Assembly: GCF_033118175.1 (NCBI RefSeq)
Contig: NC_083701.1
Location: 54,139,001 to 54,203,000, forward strand
DNA: 64,000 nucleotides
From: Dama dama
Lineage: Eukaryota; Chordata; Mammalia; Artiodactyla; Cervidae
Direction of reading: 5' to 3'
Of this stretch, positions 46,903 to 56,492 are shown piece after piece. Positions within the stretch are counted from its first letter, which is position 1. Each line of letters begins with the position of its first letter. The position numbers and the translations under genes are program-made. Below the pieces are notes generated by a model. The model saw only the letters and a list, made by a program, of their open reading frames with translations, searched no databases and was not told the DNA's origin.

Positions 46903-47125
46903 AAGTGAGGTCAGGTCAGTTCAGTTCAGTTCAGTCACTCAGTCGTGTCTGACTCTTTGTGACCCCATGAATCGCAGCACGCCAGGCCTCCCTGTCCATC
47001 ACCAACTCCCGGAGTTTACTCAAACTCATGCCCATCGAGTCGGTGATGCCATCCAGCCATCTCATCCTCTGTCATCTCCTTCTCCTCCTGCCCCCAATCC
47101 CTTCCAGCCTCAAGTGAGGTCAGGT
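46903..47125 (-). mobile_element. BovB 3' end with target-site duplication
   Basis: About 195 bases of antisense BovB 3' end (46917-47111), from CAGTT units to 'ccccaatcccttccagcct'. It is bounded by a perfect 14-base duplication 'aagtgaggtcaggt' (46903-46916 and 47112-47125). A clean young 5'-truncated insertion. Confidence 0.92.
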
Positions 47126-47353
47126 TGACTCTAAACCCACACTCAGAAATTGCCTCCCAGAATGCTTTTGCCTACTGATTCTGTGAGTTCTGGATAGAAG
47201 ATAATAGTTAAGTAATAAATCCCTAAATAAGAGGAAATGTTGAATTCCAACCAGGGTGCAGGTGTACTAAGCATTTTCCACCTTCTTGCTTTATTCTTCT
47301 GTTAAGAAAATAGGACTGAGTACCTTGGTCAGCATTTTTAAAATCTCCAGATA

Positions 47354-47667
47354 AAAATTATCTAAATATACTTTTGGACTCTGTGGGAGAAGGCGAGGGT
47401 GGGATGTTTCAAGAGAACAGCATCGAAACATGTATATTATCTATAGTGAAACAGATCACCAGCCCAGGTTGGATGCATGAGACAAGTGCTCGGGCCTGGT
47501 GCATTGGGAAGACCCAGAGGGATTGGGTAGAGAGGGAGGTGGGAGGGAGGATCGGGATGGGGAATACATGTAAATCCATGGCTGATTCATGTCAATGTAT
47601 GACAAAACCCACTATAATATTGTAAAGTAATTAGCCTCCAACTAATAAAAATAAATGAAAAAAAAAA

Positions 47668-47711
<44 letters not shown>

Positions 47712-47721
47712 TATCTAAATA
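47354..47721 (+). mobile_element. L1 3' end with target-site duplication and (AC)n tail
   Basis: The ruminant-type L1 3' UTR (47369 to about 47670) includes 'ctggtgcattgggaagaccc', a G-rich tract (47533-47561) and 'caactaataaaaataaatga'. It is followed by an A-run and (AC)n to 47706. A perfect 15-base duplication 'aaaattatctaaata' lies at 47354-47368 and 47707-47721. The AC microsatellite is inside the duplication, so it arose from the insertion's tail. The short open frame here is not a gene. Confidence 0.92.
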
Positions 47722-48789
47722 AAGATTATCCTGTGGGTTGTAGTTCACATCTTCCCCCACATTTCAAACATCCCTTCTCCCCTTAGAAAGCTGCTTATCA
47801 GAGTGCCACTGCAGAGGGATGAGGGGTTCCATGAGGGAGGTGGGGGGGAGGGGGAGATAGGACACTGTTGAAAGAAAAATAAAACTTCTATGCAAAAATA
47901 AACTAAGTTGTTGGGGCCTACTGGTGTTATGAATTTTTAAATCACCAATGAGATAAAGGTCTCTGTGAGATTTTTCTGGATTTCAACTATTATAAGAGCC
48001 AAGAAAAGCTAAAATAAACCAAACCATAGGCAAGTCTGCCAGGTAACATTACAAAGCTGTAAAAACAACTAAGCTATATATTTTACCTTTCCTTTCATTT
48101 CTCCAACAATTCCATTTTTATATATGACAATTTGAAAGATTTTTAGTTTGATAAACCCTCTAGAAAACTCTGCATATATTTTCAAAGATGTTATTTATTA
48201 AATCAAATTATTTTACTTTTTTTCTGTTTAATTTCTAGTAAGACTTTTTGTCATTATTTTGCAGTATTTTACATACTTGTTTTGTTCCTGAAAAGAAGAC
48301 CAAGAAGGAGGAGGAGGAGAGGGAGGTGGAAGAAAAGGAGGAATAAAGTCTGCTCCCAAATTAGGCAAAAGAAAAGGGAGTGAAGCTAAATAAATACTGT
48401 ACAATATTTCCAAGGCTTCCTTAAGAGAAAACGCCACAAATTTAACTTATCTTACCATTGTATCATCAAATGTTGAATTTATTTATGTACAGTAAATGAC
48501 ATGAGGTCATTTGCTTTCTTTTCAACTGAGAAAACCACCTCCTGAATTAATCGAGGCTTAGCTCATAACAACAGACATGGATCATTTAACACTTCCTGCT
48601 TAAAGCATGTTCATTATGTACTTGCTGATCCAAGGCTGTTGCTATGCATAAAACTATTGACTATATAAAGCAACAAGCAACGAGGAAATGCCACTTGTGC
48701 TGAAAATGAAAATGGTCTTCAAATTGTTTTCAGTTACATCTCTATTGATTTATGGCTTTATGACAGAAGTATTTCACTAGGTCATTAAT
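47722..48789. other. Intergenic DNA with a G-run and a purine tract
   Basis: 'gggaggtgggggggaggggg' near 47837-47858 has the spacing of a potential G-quadruplex. A GGAGGA-rich purine patch lies at 48289-48350. No gene. Confidence 0.55.
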
Positions 48790-48970
48790 AATAATAGTAA
48801 CTCAAATTCCTATGCTACATTCTGGTTCTTAACCTACTTTGATATGAATGCCTTTATTTGATCCTCACAGTAAGCCAGTAAAATGAGAAGGCACTTTGTT
48901 TTCATTCTATGGTGAAAACCCAGCCTTTCTTAGAAAGTGGTTTGCTGAGGTTTGCATAGGTGGTAAGTAG
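48790..48970 (+). repeat. MIR SINE remnant
   Basis: 'cctttatttgatcctcacag', 'agccagtaaaatgagaaggc' and 'tttgcataggtggtaagtag' follow the MIR order. Diverged. Confidence 0.6.
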
Positions 48971-48976
48971 CTGAGC

Positions 48977-49207
48977 AAGAAAAAGGGCATGCTCAGTTAT
49001 GTCCAACTTTTTTGCACCCCTATGGACTGCAGCCTGTCAGTCTCCTCTGTCCATGGGATTTTCCAGGCAAGAATACTGGAGTGGGTTGCCATTACCTCCT
49101 CTAGGGGATCTTCCTGACCCAGGGATCGAACCCTCGTTTCCTGCATCTCCTGCATTGGCAGGAGGATTCTTTACACTGAGCCACCTGGGAAGCCCAAGAG
49201 AAAGGGC
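48977..49207 (-). mobile_element. Bov-tA SINE with target-site duplication
   Basis: Full-length reverse-complement Bov-tA (48989-49195). Flanks 'aagaaaaagggc' (48977-48988) and 'aagagaaagggc' (49196-49207) are a 12-base duplication with one mismatch. It landed at the 3' edge of a MIR. Confidence 0.93.
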
Positions 49208-50339
49208 TCAGGACTTCAAATATAGAAAGAACACTTCCTACTATAGCCACTAACTTAGCAAACATTCAGCATTATCATGCGGTATCACAGAATCAGCAGG
49301 AATAAGAACAGTATAAACAGGATAAAATAAAAAGAGTTTTATAGAAGAATCAGGCAACTTTTGTTAATCACACAGCTAATAGTAGTACTTACCTCTTAGG
49401 TGAGTAAGTAGTACTTACCTCTTAGGTTTGATGTGAAAATTAATTAATCTAATGTATGTATAGTGGTTAGACCTGTGCCTGGCAGAATAAGAACCTAGTA
49501 AATGGAAGCTAATATGGTAATAGCTCTCATGGCATGACTCACATTGTATTGAAAATGAATTTTGTTGTTTTAAATTGCTCTTCCAAATAGGCAACACATG
49601 GATAAGGCACAGAATTCTAGTAGGGCACATGGGTTTACAGAGAAAAGTAAGTCTCTGACCCTTGTCTTCCAGCCACAGGATTGGAAGTTTCCTGATCCTG
49701 CTCCACAGGCATCCACTGCTATCATGTGTAAAGTATCCTGTTCCACAAGTATTATGTTTCCACAAGTTATCCCTTTCATGAAAATGTTGGCCATAACTTT
49801 TTTTAAATTTATGTGGTTTTGAATAGGTCATATTATACATACTGACATAAACACTATTCTGTATCTTATGTTTTGTTATTTAACAATAAGATAAATGTAA
49901 TTTATCATTTCAGTTGGCCAATTTAAGGGTGAACATGATATAATTAGTGATTATACTAGGACCCCAGGTGTGAACCATGACTGTCCCATGTAAACCAGGA
50001 CATCGCTGCCCGACTTGTGAGTCTATGTTAGACATCATTCCATGTCAGCACGTACGGTGAGTCTTCATGATTATGTAATTTACATTTAAAACGGCCTCTT
50101 TCTAGATGACAACAGTATTAATCCCACATTTTCCTTCAAAGTCAAAACCTGTGTTTGATAGGGCACTCTTAAGGAAAGTTGCTTGGGTCAGTCTTGGCTC
50201 TTGCCAAGGTTGCCACTGCCATGGAATTTGTTTAGAATGTAAGGACAATTTTTAAAACAATCTTCCAGTATCTAAATTCAGCATGCAATTTAGATTTTAG
50301 GACACAGGCCTAAAGCAACTCTCTCAGCAAGTTTTTATT
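49208..50339. other. Intergenic DNA, nothing recognised
   Basis: A short direct duplication 'gtagtacttacctcttaggt' appears twice near 49382-49428. The 141-codon minus frame at 49415-49840 has no recognisable domain, and an overlapping open frame on the other strand is equally long for its size; I do not call a gene. Confidence 0.45.
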
Positions 50340-50892
50340 CTCTTCCAAACAAAGCACCCCAACTCTTATGAAGCATGCTTCCTGGGATTCACAAACTTGT
50401 GTAGTCCCCTTTTTGGATCAAGGTTGGCCCTATAATTCACATTGACTGTAGAATGTGACAGAAGCAAAGCTATATTCTTTCCAAGGGTAGATTATAAGAA
50501 GTCCAGTAACTTTGAGCTAGGTCTCTCATACACTCAGTCTGGGGATAGCCAACTGTGTAAGAAGCACGATCATGAGATAGTCATGCTGTGAGGAAGTCCA
50601 ATTTAGCTGTGAGAAGAGGCTGCATAGAGAGAGAGACCCCCAGCCCCCAGCCACCTAGCTAAAGCATCTGACATGTAAGGAGAAAAGCCTTCTTGGATGT
50701 CCAGATCAGTCAGCACATCAGGTATGTCCAGTCCCATTTAATATCTGACATGAAATTACATGTAAGACCCTGTAGGAAAATCACCTAGCTGAGCCCAGTC
50801 ATCCCATAAGAACCAGAGCAGTATCAATTACTCTTTTGGACCATTTGGTGTTGGAGTGGTTTATTCCACAGCAATAGATAATTAAAACAACT
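50340..50892 (+). mobile_element. MLT1-type LTR (ERVL-MaLR)
   Basis: 'cttgtgtagtccccttttt', 'cagcacatcaggtatgtcca', 'acctagctgagcccagtcat' and the diagnostic end 'ggagtggtttattccacagc' then 'aatagataattaaaaca'. Sense orientation. 5' half is diverged. Confidence 0.7.
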
Positions 50893-51321
50893 CTTCCATC
50901 TTTGTAGAGTGGTCTGATGATATAGTGGCAAAAGGTAACCCACACCCTGCAGTAGTCTGAATTGTCTTCCATTTCTCCTAACAGCCTGGGGGTTGATGTG
51001 GTCTACCTCCTAAAATGCAACAGACAACAGTTTGGCCTAATTCCACAGAATGATCACCACCAGTTTTGGGGCATTCAGTATATGAGTCCTTATTGTCCAA
51101 AGCACTACTTTCTTCCTTTAGTCAATTCCATATTTTATATTCTGTTATTCTTAGTGATCTCATTGAAGATCCGAATTCTGAATTAATTAAGGACTGCATT
51201 TGGCTTCATGTAATTGAATCATAATTTTACGTTTAATCAAATGGGGAATTTTTTTGATGTATCAAAAAGTCAAAGATGAGCAACTGGGGTTGCCACAGTA
51301 TTCACGATTTTTAGCTGAACA
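50893..51321. other. Intergenic DNA, nothing recognised
   Basis: No gene or assignable repeat. Confidence 0.5.
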
Positions 51322-51330
51322 CATGGCTTG

Positions 51331-51377
<47 letters not shown>

Positions 51378-51606
51378 TGATGTTAAGTTGCTTCAGTCGT
51401 GTCCAACTCTTTGCGACCCTATGGGTTGAAGCCCACCAGACTCCTCTGTTCATGGGATTCTCCAGACATGGATACTGGAGTGAATTGCCATGCCCTCCTC
51501 CAGAGGATCTTCCTGACCCAGGGATCAAACCTGCATCTCCTGTGATTCCTGCATTGCATCTGGAGTCTTTACTGCTGAGCCACCAGGGAAGCCTGAATGC
51601 ATGGCT
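51322..51606 (-). mobile_element. Bov-tA SINE with (GT)n tail and target-site duplication
   Basis: Reverse-complement Bov-tA whose tail, on the left, is a pure (GT)n run of about 21 units (51334-51375). 'catggct' is repeated outside the whole unit (51322-51328 and 51600-51606). The microsatellite lies between the duplication and the SINE body, so it belongs to the insertion. Confidence 0.9.
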
Positions 51607-52644
51607 ACTTTGTGGTTACTGCGTGATTAATTTCTGGCTGATGGATCTGAATAGAACTGTCTTATGTGACTTTTGTAAAGTATTTTAAAAAGGAGACATT
51701 CTGTCCTTCTTTTGTCCTCTTTCTCTTGCATGAATTAAATGTGGATATAATAATTGGATTATTTGACTAAGTGCCCTTCTTATTCCCAAAGTTATAAGAA
51801 ACAAAATGTAAGGAGTCTCAGTGCCTAATGATTAATGAATCACTATATCAGCCCCTGTCAAACCACAACTTCATTCACACCAAAGAGAAATGAACTTATA
51901 TACTGTTAAACCACTACTATTTTGAGATTTTATTATACTCCCAACTGAAATTATTCTAATACAGTCTGGGCTGGTGCAGAAGATATAAAGTGTCTACAAT
52001 GTTCCAGTCTGCTTCTGTCTTTCTGACCCACCAGGCTTTGTGGCTCCCATCTTTATGGCCACATTGTAGCTAAATAACTATTCCTCCTTCAGTTTTCAGT
52101 TACATTCCAGGTAGAAAGAAAAAGATGGAAGCAACAAGGAGGAAGAAGTGATTCAACGCTTTCTAAAATCCTTAGAAGACATCACTTAGGTCACACTGGC
52201 CATGTTTTGATGTTTAATTTAGTAGTTGGGCACATTGGCACCCAAATAAAATGAAAGTTCTATTAGGAAGATAGAACAAGAAATTAAGATTAAGGACACC
52301 ACAAGCAGAGTCTACCACAATAGTACGTCAGGAGTAGTGCTCAGAAATAATGTTCCAAACTAGGCAGAAATGCCAACAGATGTTTAATATAGGCCCCTAA
52401 CATATATCCTAAGTGGAGATGTACAATTAAGACATTTACAGTTATTAAACGTCAGTAGGGAGGGTAGGACTGGATATATAAACAGGGTGGTCACACAGGT
52501 CACAGTTCAAACTAGAGACATGTTAAGAAAGAGCACGTACACTTAGAATAGTGAGCTGAAAATGAATCCATGAGGGAAAATTAATTAAAATAACCTGAGT
52601 ATGGGAGAGGCTTTGAAACACATCAAAAGAGTTAAAGTGATAGT
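51607..52644. other. Intergenic DNA, nothing recognised
   Basis: No gene or assignable repeat. Its right end is the insertion junction of the BovB-derived rearranged copy. Confidence 0.5.
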
Positions 52645-53008
52645 AAAAGATATCCCTTTATATAAAACATTATCAACATGTATTGCACACAAACAGCTAT
52701 GTATCATAAGTGCTTTTTTAATTCATTAATGCAGAACAAGATCAGTTCAGTTCAGTTCAGTTCAGTCACTCAGTCACGTCTGACTCTTTGCGACCCCATG
52801 AACCGCAGCATGCCAGGCCTCCCTGTCCATCACAAACTCCCGGAGCTTACTCAAACCCATGCCCATCAAGTCGGTGATGCCATCCAACCATCTCATCCTC
52901 TGTCATCCTCTTCTCCTCCTGCCCCCACTCCCTCCCAACATCAGGGTCTTTTCCAACGAGTCAACTCTTCGCATGAGGTGGCCAAAGTACTGGAGTTTCA
53001 GCTTCAGC
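52645..53008 (-). mobile_element. Inverted copy of BovB 3' end plus its downstream flank (arm 1)
   Basis: This segment is the reverse complement of 54872-55235 with one mismatch in 364 bases (attcAttaat here versus attcCttaat in the complement). It contains about 268 bases of BovB 3' end and also about 96 bases that are not BovB but lie just downstream of the BovB at 54.4-55.1 kb. The flank being shared excludes two independent BovB insertions. The same first ~111 residues of the overlapping reading frame are therefore seen at both places. Confidence 0.95.
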
Positions 53009-53260
53009 TTGGCTTCTATACATATCCATATCTTCTTATAAGAAGAAAGGTTTTAAGTACTTGGATGACAAGAAAGTGTAAGGGAAAATAAGAATACTGC
53101 TTTGAATAAAGTATTCAGAAAATTCCTCCTTTATTGAATTTGCATTGTATTGCTTTGTGCTGGATTGCATTGAAGTTTTATTGATTTGTAGCACCAGAGA
53201 TCCAAGGATATCCTTGGCCCAGACAGGTGATGCCTCTACTCATCCCAAAGAGGTGAATAT
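53009..53260. other. 252-bp spacer between the two BovB pieces
   Basis: Not BovB, and I find no second copy in the window. It is either original genomic DNA caught between breakpoints or filler added during insertion. Confidence 0.6.
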
Positions 53261-53521
53261 GTTATGACCAACCTAGATAGCATATTAAAAAGCAGAGATA
53301 TTACTTTGCCAACAAAGGTCCGTCTGGTCAAGGCTGTGGTTTTTCCAGTAGTCATGTATGGATGTGAGAGTTGGACTGTGAAGAAAGCTGAGCACCAAAA
53401 AATTGATGCTTTTGAACTGTGGTGTTGGAGAATACTCTTGAGAGTCCCTTGGACTGTAAGGAGATCCAACCAGTTCATCCTAAAGGAGATCAGTCCTGGG
53501 TGTTCATTGGAAGGACTGATG
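53261..53521 (+). mobile_element. BovB fragment, direct copy of 54612-54872
   Basis: 261 bases with six differences from 54612-54872. It ends at 'ggaaggactgatg', the point where the inverted arm's sequence begins (one shared G). Comparison with other BovB copies in this window suggests four changes arose here and two in the 54.6 kb copy. It encodes an RT C-terminal fragment ('TLPTKVRLVKAVVFPVVMY'). Confidence 0.93.
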
Positions 53522-53804
53522 TGAGAAGATGATTTCAACATCAGACTGCCTTTGATATTAAATGGTGAATTTAAATATATTTTAATATTTAAAGTCTACA
53601 CATTTAATTTAATCAACAAATTATGCTTGGTTTTTAAATAATGCATGAAACAGATCCAAAGGACAAGTGTTCTGAGTGATAATTGTGTCTGGAGCACATG
53701 ACAACTCTGTCAAGTTGATTTGATATGCAAGTCATTGAGAAATCTTGTTAATTCAATCAAGAAGAATCAGGCTAGAGCCAAAGAGAATAAAGGAAGGAGA
53801 AGGG

Positions 53805-54000
53805 ACTGTATACCAGGCGCTTTATACATACTAGCTCCTCATCAGTACCCTAAGAGGCTTTCATTTTGAGACTGAGAAAAAAACAAGACTTAGTGGGGTC
53901 AGTAGTTTACTTAGGAGTCCATGGCAAGCAGCAGAGGCAGGATAAGAACCCACAGCTTCCTGAAATTCAGAGCATTTTCTACTCAACCCTCTGCCTTCTA
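53805..54000 (+). repeat. MIR SINE remnant
   Basis: 'accaggcgctttatacatac', 'agcagaggcaggataagaac', 'caaccctctgccttct' fit MIR core and 3' end. The stretches around it (53522-53804 and 54001-54440) hold nothing I recognise. Confidence 0.7.
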
Positions 54001-54440
54001 CAGTGAACACTTTAAAGAAAATAAAAAGAAAGACAAGGGGGTTTTTAGTTAATGACTGATAACACTGTTCTACTTTTTAAAAACTAAGTGTTTTAGAGGA
54101 ATACCCTGAAATAATCTGACCAAAGGGTACCTATAACAAAGTCAAACATTGAATTCTATAACAGGAAATTGGCTGATGCTAAGTGAAGTTGCCCTTGTTT
54201 ATAGTGAGTGTAATATCAAGGTAGAGTTATCATTTCTTCTAGAAAAAGTAACTCAAGGTTCTACTCACATAGCCCAATAGAGTTACCTACCTGCATAACA
54301 AACTCTAAATGTGGTAAAGAGAGTTCTGCTAAAAATTTTCCAAGGTCTCAAATTTCGAGGTTATTTAATCTGCCTGAAAAGAGACCTTGATAGGGTTATT
54401 AGGAACCCTGTAGGTATTTCAGTGTTTTTTCTTACCTTGT

Positions 54441-55139
54441 GAAGCTTAACATTCAGAAAACTAAGATCATGGCATCTGGTCCCATCACTTTATGGGAAAT
54501 GGATGGGGAGACATTGGAAACAGTGTCAGACTTTATTTTTTGGGCTCCAAAATCACTGCAGATGGTGATTGCAGTCATGAAATTAAAAGACGCTTACTCC
54601 TTAGAAGGAAAGTTATGACCAACCTAGATAGCATATTAAAAAGCAGAGACATTACTTTGCCAACAAAGGTCCGTCTGGTCAAGGCTGTGGTTTTTCCAGT
54701 AGTCATGTATGGATGTGAGAGTTGGACTGTGAAGAAAGCTGAGCACCAAAAAATGGATGCTTTTGAACTGTGGTGTTGGAGAAGACTCTTGAGAGTCCCT
54801 TGGACTGCAAGGAGATCCAACCAGTCCATGCTAAAGGAGATCAGTCCTGGGTGTTCATTGGAAGGACTGATGCTGAAGCTGAAACTCCAGTACTTTGGCC
54901 ACCTCATGCGAAGAGTTGACTCGTTGGAAAAGACCCTGATGTTGGGAGGGAGTGGGGGCAGGAGGAGAAGAGGATGACAGAGGATGAGATGGTTGGATGG
55001 CATCACCGACTTGATGGGCATGGGTTTGAGTAAGCTCCGGGAGTTTGTGATGGACAGGGAGGCCTGGCATGCTGCGGTTCATGGGGTCGCAAAGAGTCAG
55101 ACGTGACTGAGTGACTGAACTGAACTGAACTGAACTGAT
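54441..55139 (+). mobile_element. BovB LINE, 5'-truncated (probable source of the local copy)
   Basis: About 0.7 kb of continuous BovB 3' part, from 'gcttaacattcagaaaacta' to four ACTGA-type tail units. The RT C-terminal frame is open for 161 codons (54492-54977), with 'FPVVMYGCESWTVKKAEHQ' and 'ELWCWRRLLRVPW'; this is a fragment without catalytic motifs. The bases CTTGT occur just before (54436-54440) and just after (55140-55144), a likely short target duplication that fixes its own 3' boundary at 55139. Confidence 0.92.
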
Positions 55140-55235
55140 CTTGTTCTGCATTAAGGAATTAAAAAAGCACTTATGATACATAGCTGTTTGTGTGCAATAC
55201 ATGTTGATAATGTTTTATATAAAGGGATATCTTTT
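54872..55235 (+). repeat. Inverted-repeat arm 2 (BovB 3' end plus 96-bp flank)
   Basis: Partner of 52645-53008. It spans the last ~268 bases of the BovB and 96 bases of unique flank, stopping inside a T5 run (55232-55236). Arm separation is 1863 bases. Confidence 0.95.
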
Positions 55236-56030
55236 TCCCTGGGAAAAAAAGCTACAATGAAACATTTGTCCTGCATAAAGATCTCTTTTGATAGTCACTC
55301 AGGTCATCAATATGGTATTTTCCTTAAAGGTTTCCTATGTATGTTTTGCATCCCCCTGGCATTGAAAATTGTAGCTTCTGTGACACTAATGGGAAAGAAC
55401 AAATAACATTCTAAGAGTGGCATGCAGACTAATAATATCTAATTATCATTAGAGGTGTCACCTCTACAAATTTATGTAGGAGCACAGGGAGTAAAGGACA
55501 TCTATGACATTAATTCTATGAATCATTAATTTCCCCTTTTCAAAATAATTTACAAACCACATTTCAAGTAAAAAGAAAAGAAAGCAAAAGGCCCTGTTTT
55601 ACTGAAAGTAGGCAAAATGATACAACCAGTAGATCTGAAATACAAAATAGCTCAAACACAATAGATGTTCCTTTCTTATGTGACAGTCCACTGGTGGTGC
55701 GCTTGCTGGTAGAGTAGGGTGATGTGGGGTTCTTTCCATGCAGTCTTTTGGAGACCCAGGCTGATGGAACGCACAGTTCCAAGGCCACCCTAGGTGTCAA
55801 CATCCAGTTGGTTAAAGGGAAAAACTCATGGAGGATCATACATACTTTAATTGGCCAGTCCTGCAAGTGGCTTACAAGGACATGCTGATCTTTTCAGGAT
55901 ATGCACTTACTACCCTTCACTGCTGCTAGGTCCAACATTGCACAGTTGGAAAAATTCAAGACCTAAAGGAGTGGCAGATTCATGTAAACAGAATTCTGGA
56001 AAGCATGTATGGGACTAGCTTCTAAGTATT
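55236..56030. other. Intergenic DNA, nothing recognised
   Basis: The 100-codon minus frame at 55564-55866 has no domain I recognise; it might be a decayed pseudogene or repeat but I cannot support either. Confidence 0.45.
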
Positions 56031-56092
56031 TATGTTGGTGCAAAAGTAATTGTGGTTTTCCATTGTTGAATTTTGCTGTTTGATATTGGAGT

Positions 56093-56344
56093 CAGTTCAG
56101 TTCAGTCATTCAGTTATGTCTGACTTTTTAGGACCCCATGGACTGCAGCATGCCAGGCTTCCCTCTTCATCACCAACTAGTGAAGCTCACCAATTAGTTG
56201 AGCTTGCTCAAACTAATGTCCATTGAATCAGTGATGCCATCCAAACATCTCACCCTCTGTCATCCCCTTATTTTTCTGCCTTCAATCTTGCCCAGCATCA
56301 GGGTCTTTTCTAATGAGTCAGTTCTTTGCATCAGGTGGCCAAAG
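56093..56344 (-). mobile_element. BovB 3' end inserted in the mariner
   Basis: Antisense BovB 3' end from CAGTT units to 'gcatcaggtggccaaag'. Flanks 'tattggagt' (56084-56092) and 'tattgaagt' (56345-56353) form a 9-base duplication with one mismatch. It therefore post-dates the mariner. Confidence 0.9.
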
Positions 56345-56492
56345 TATTGAAGTGCATTGGAATACATTCTTAAATAAATGTGGTTATGTTATACATCATT
56401 TTAATGCACATTCCTGCCTTATATTTGTTTTTTTCTTTTTTCTTTTTTTTTGGCTAATGACATTAGTAGCTGTTTATTTCACATTTATTTTA

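Noticed and set aside
49415..49840. 141-codon minus-strand frame
   Set aside because: No recognisable domain, no promoter or splice context, and the opposite strand is also open here. Kept as chance.
2305..51597. tRNA genes within SINE heads
   Set aside because: The tRNA-Glu-like heads of Bov-tA and CHR elements have lost the anticodon arm and acceptor pairing; they are SINE promoters, not tRNA genes.
52678..53091. 137-codon frame that is nearly identical to one at 54855-55202, suggesting a duplicated gene
   Set aside because: The identity is explained by the inverted BovB-plus-flank repeat; the peptide is antisense BovB tail sequence.
55564..55866. Possible processed pseudogene on the minus strand
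   Set aside because: I could not match it to any gene, and there is no poly(A) tract or target duplication in view.
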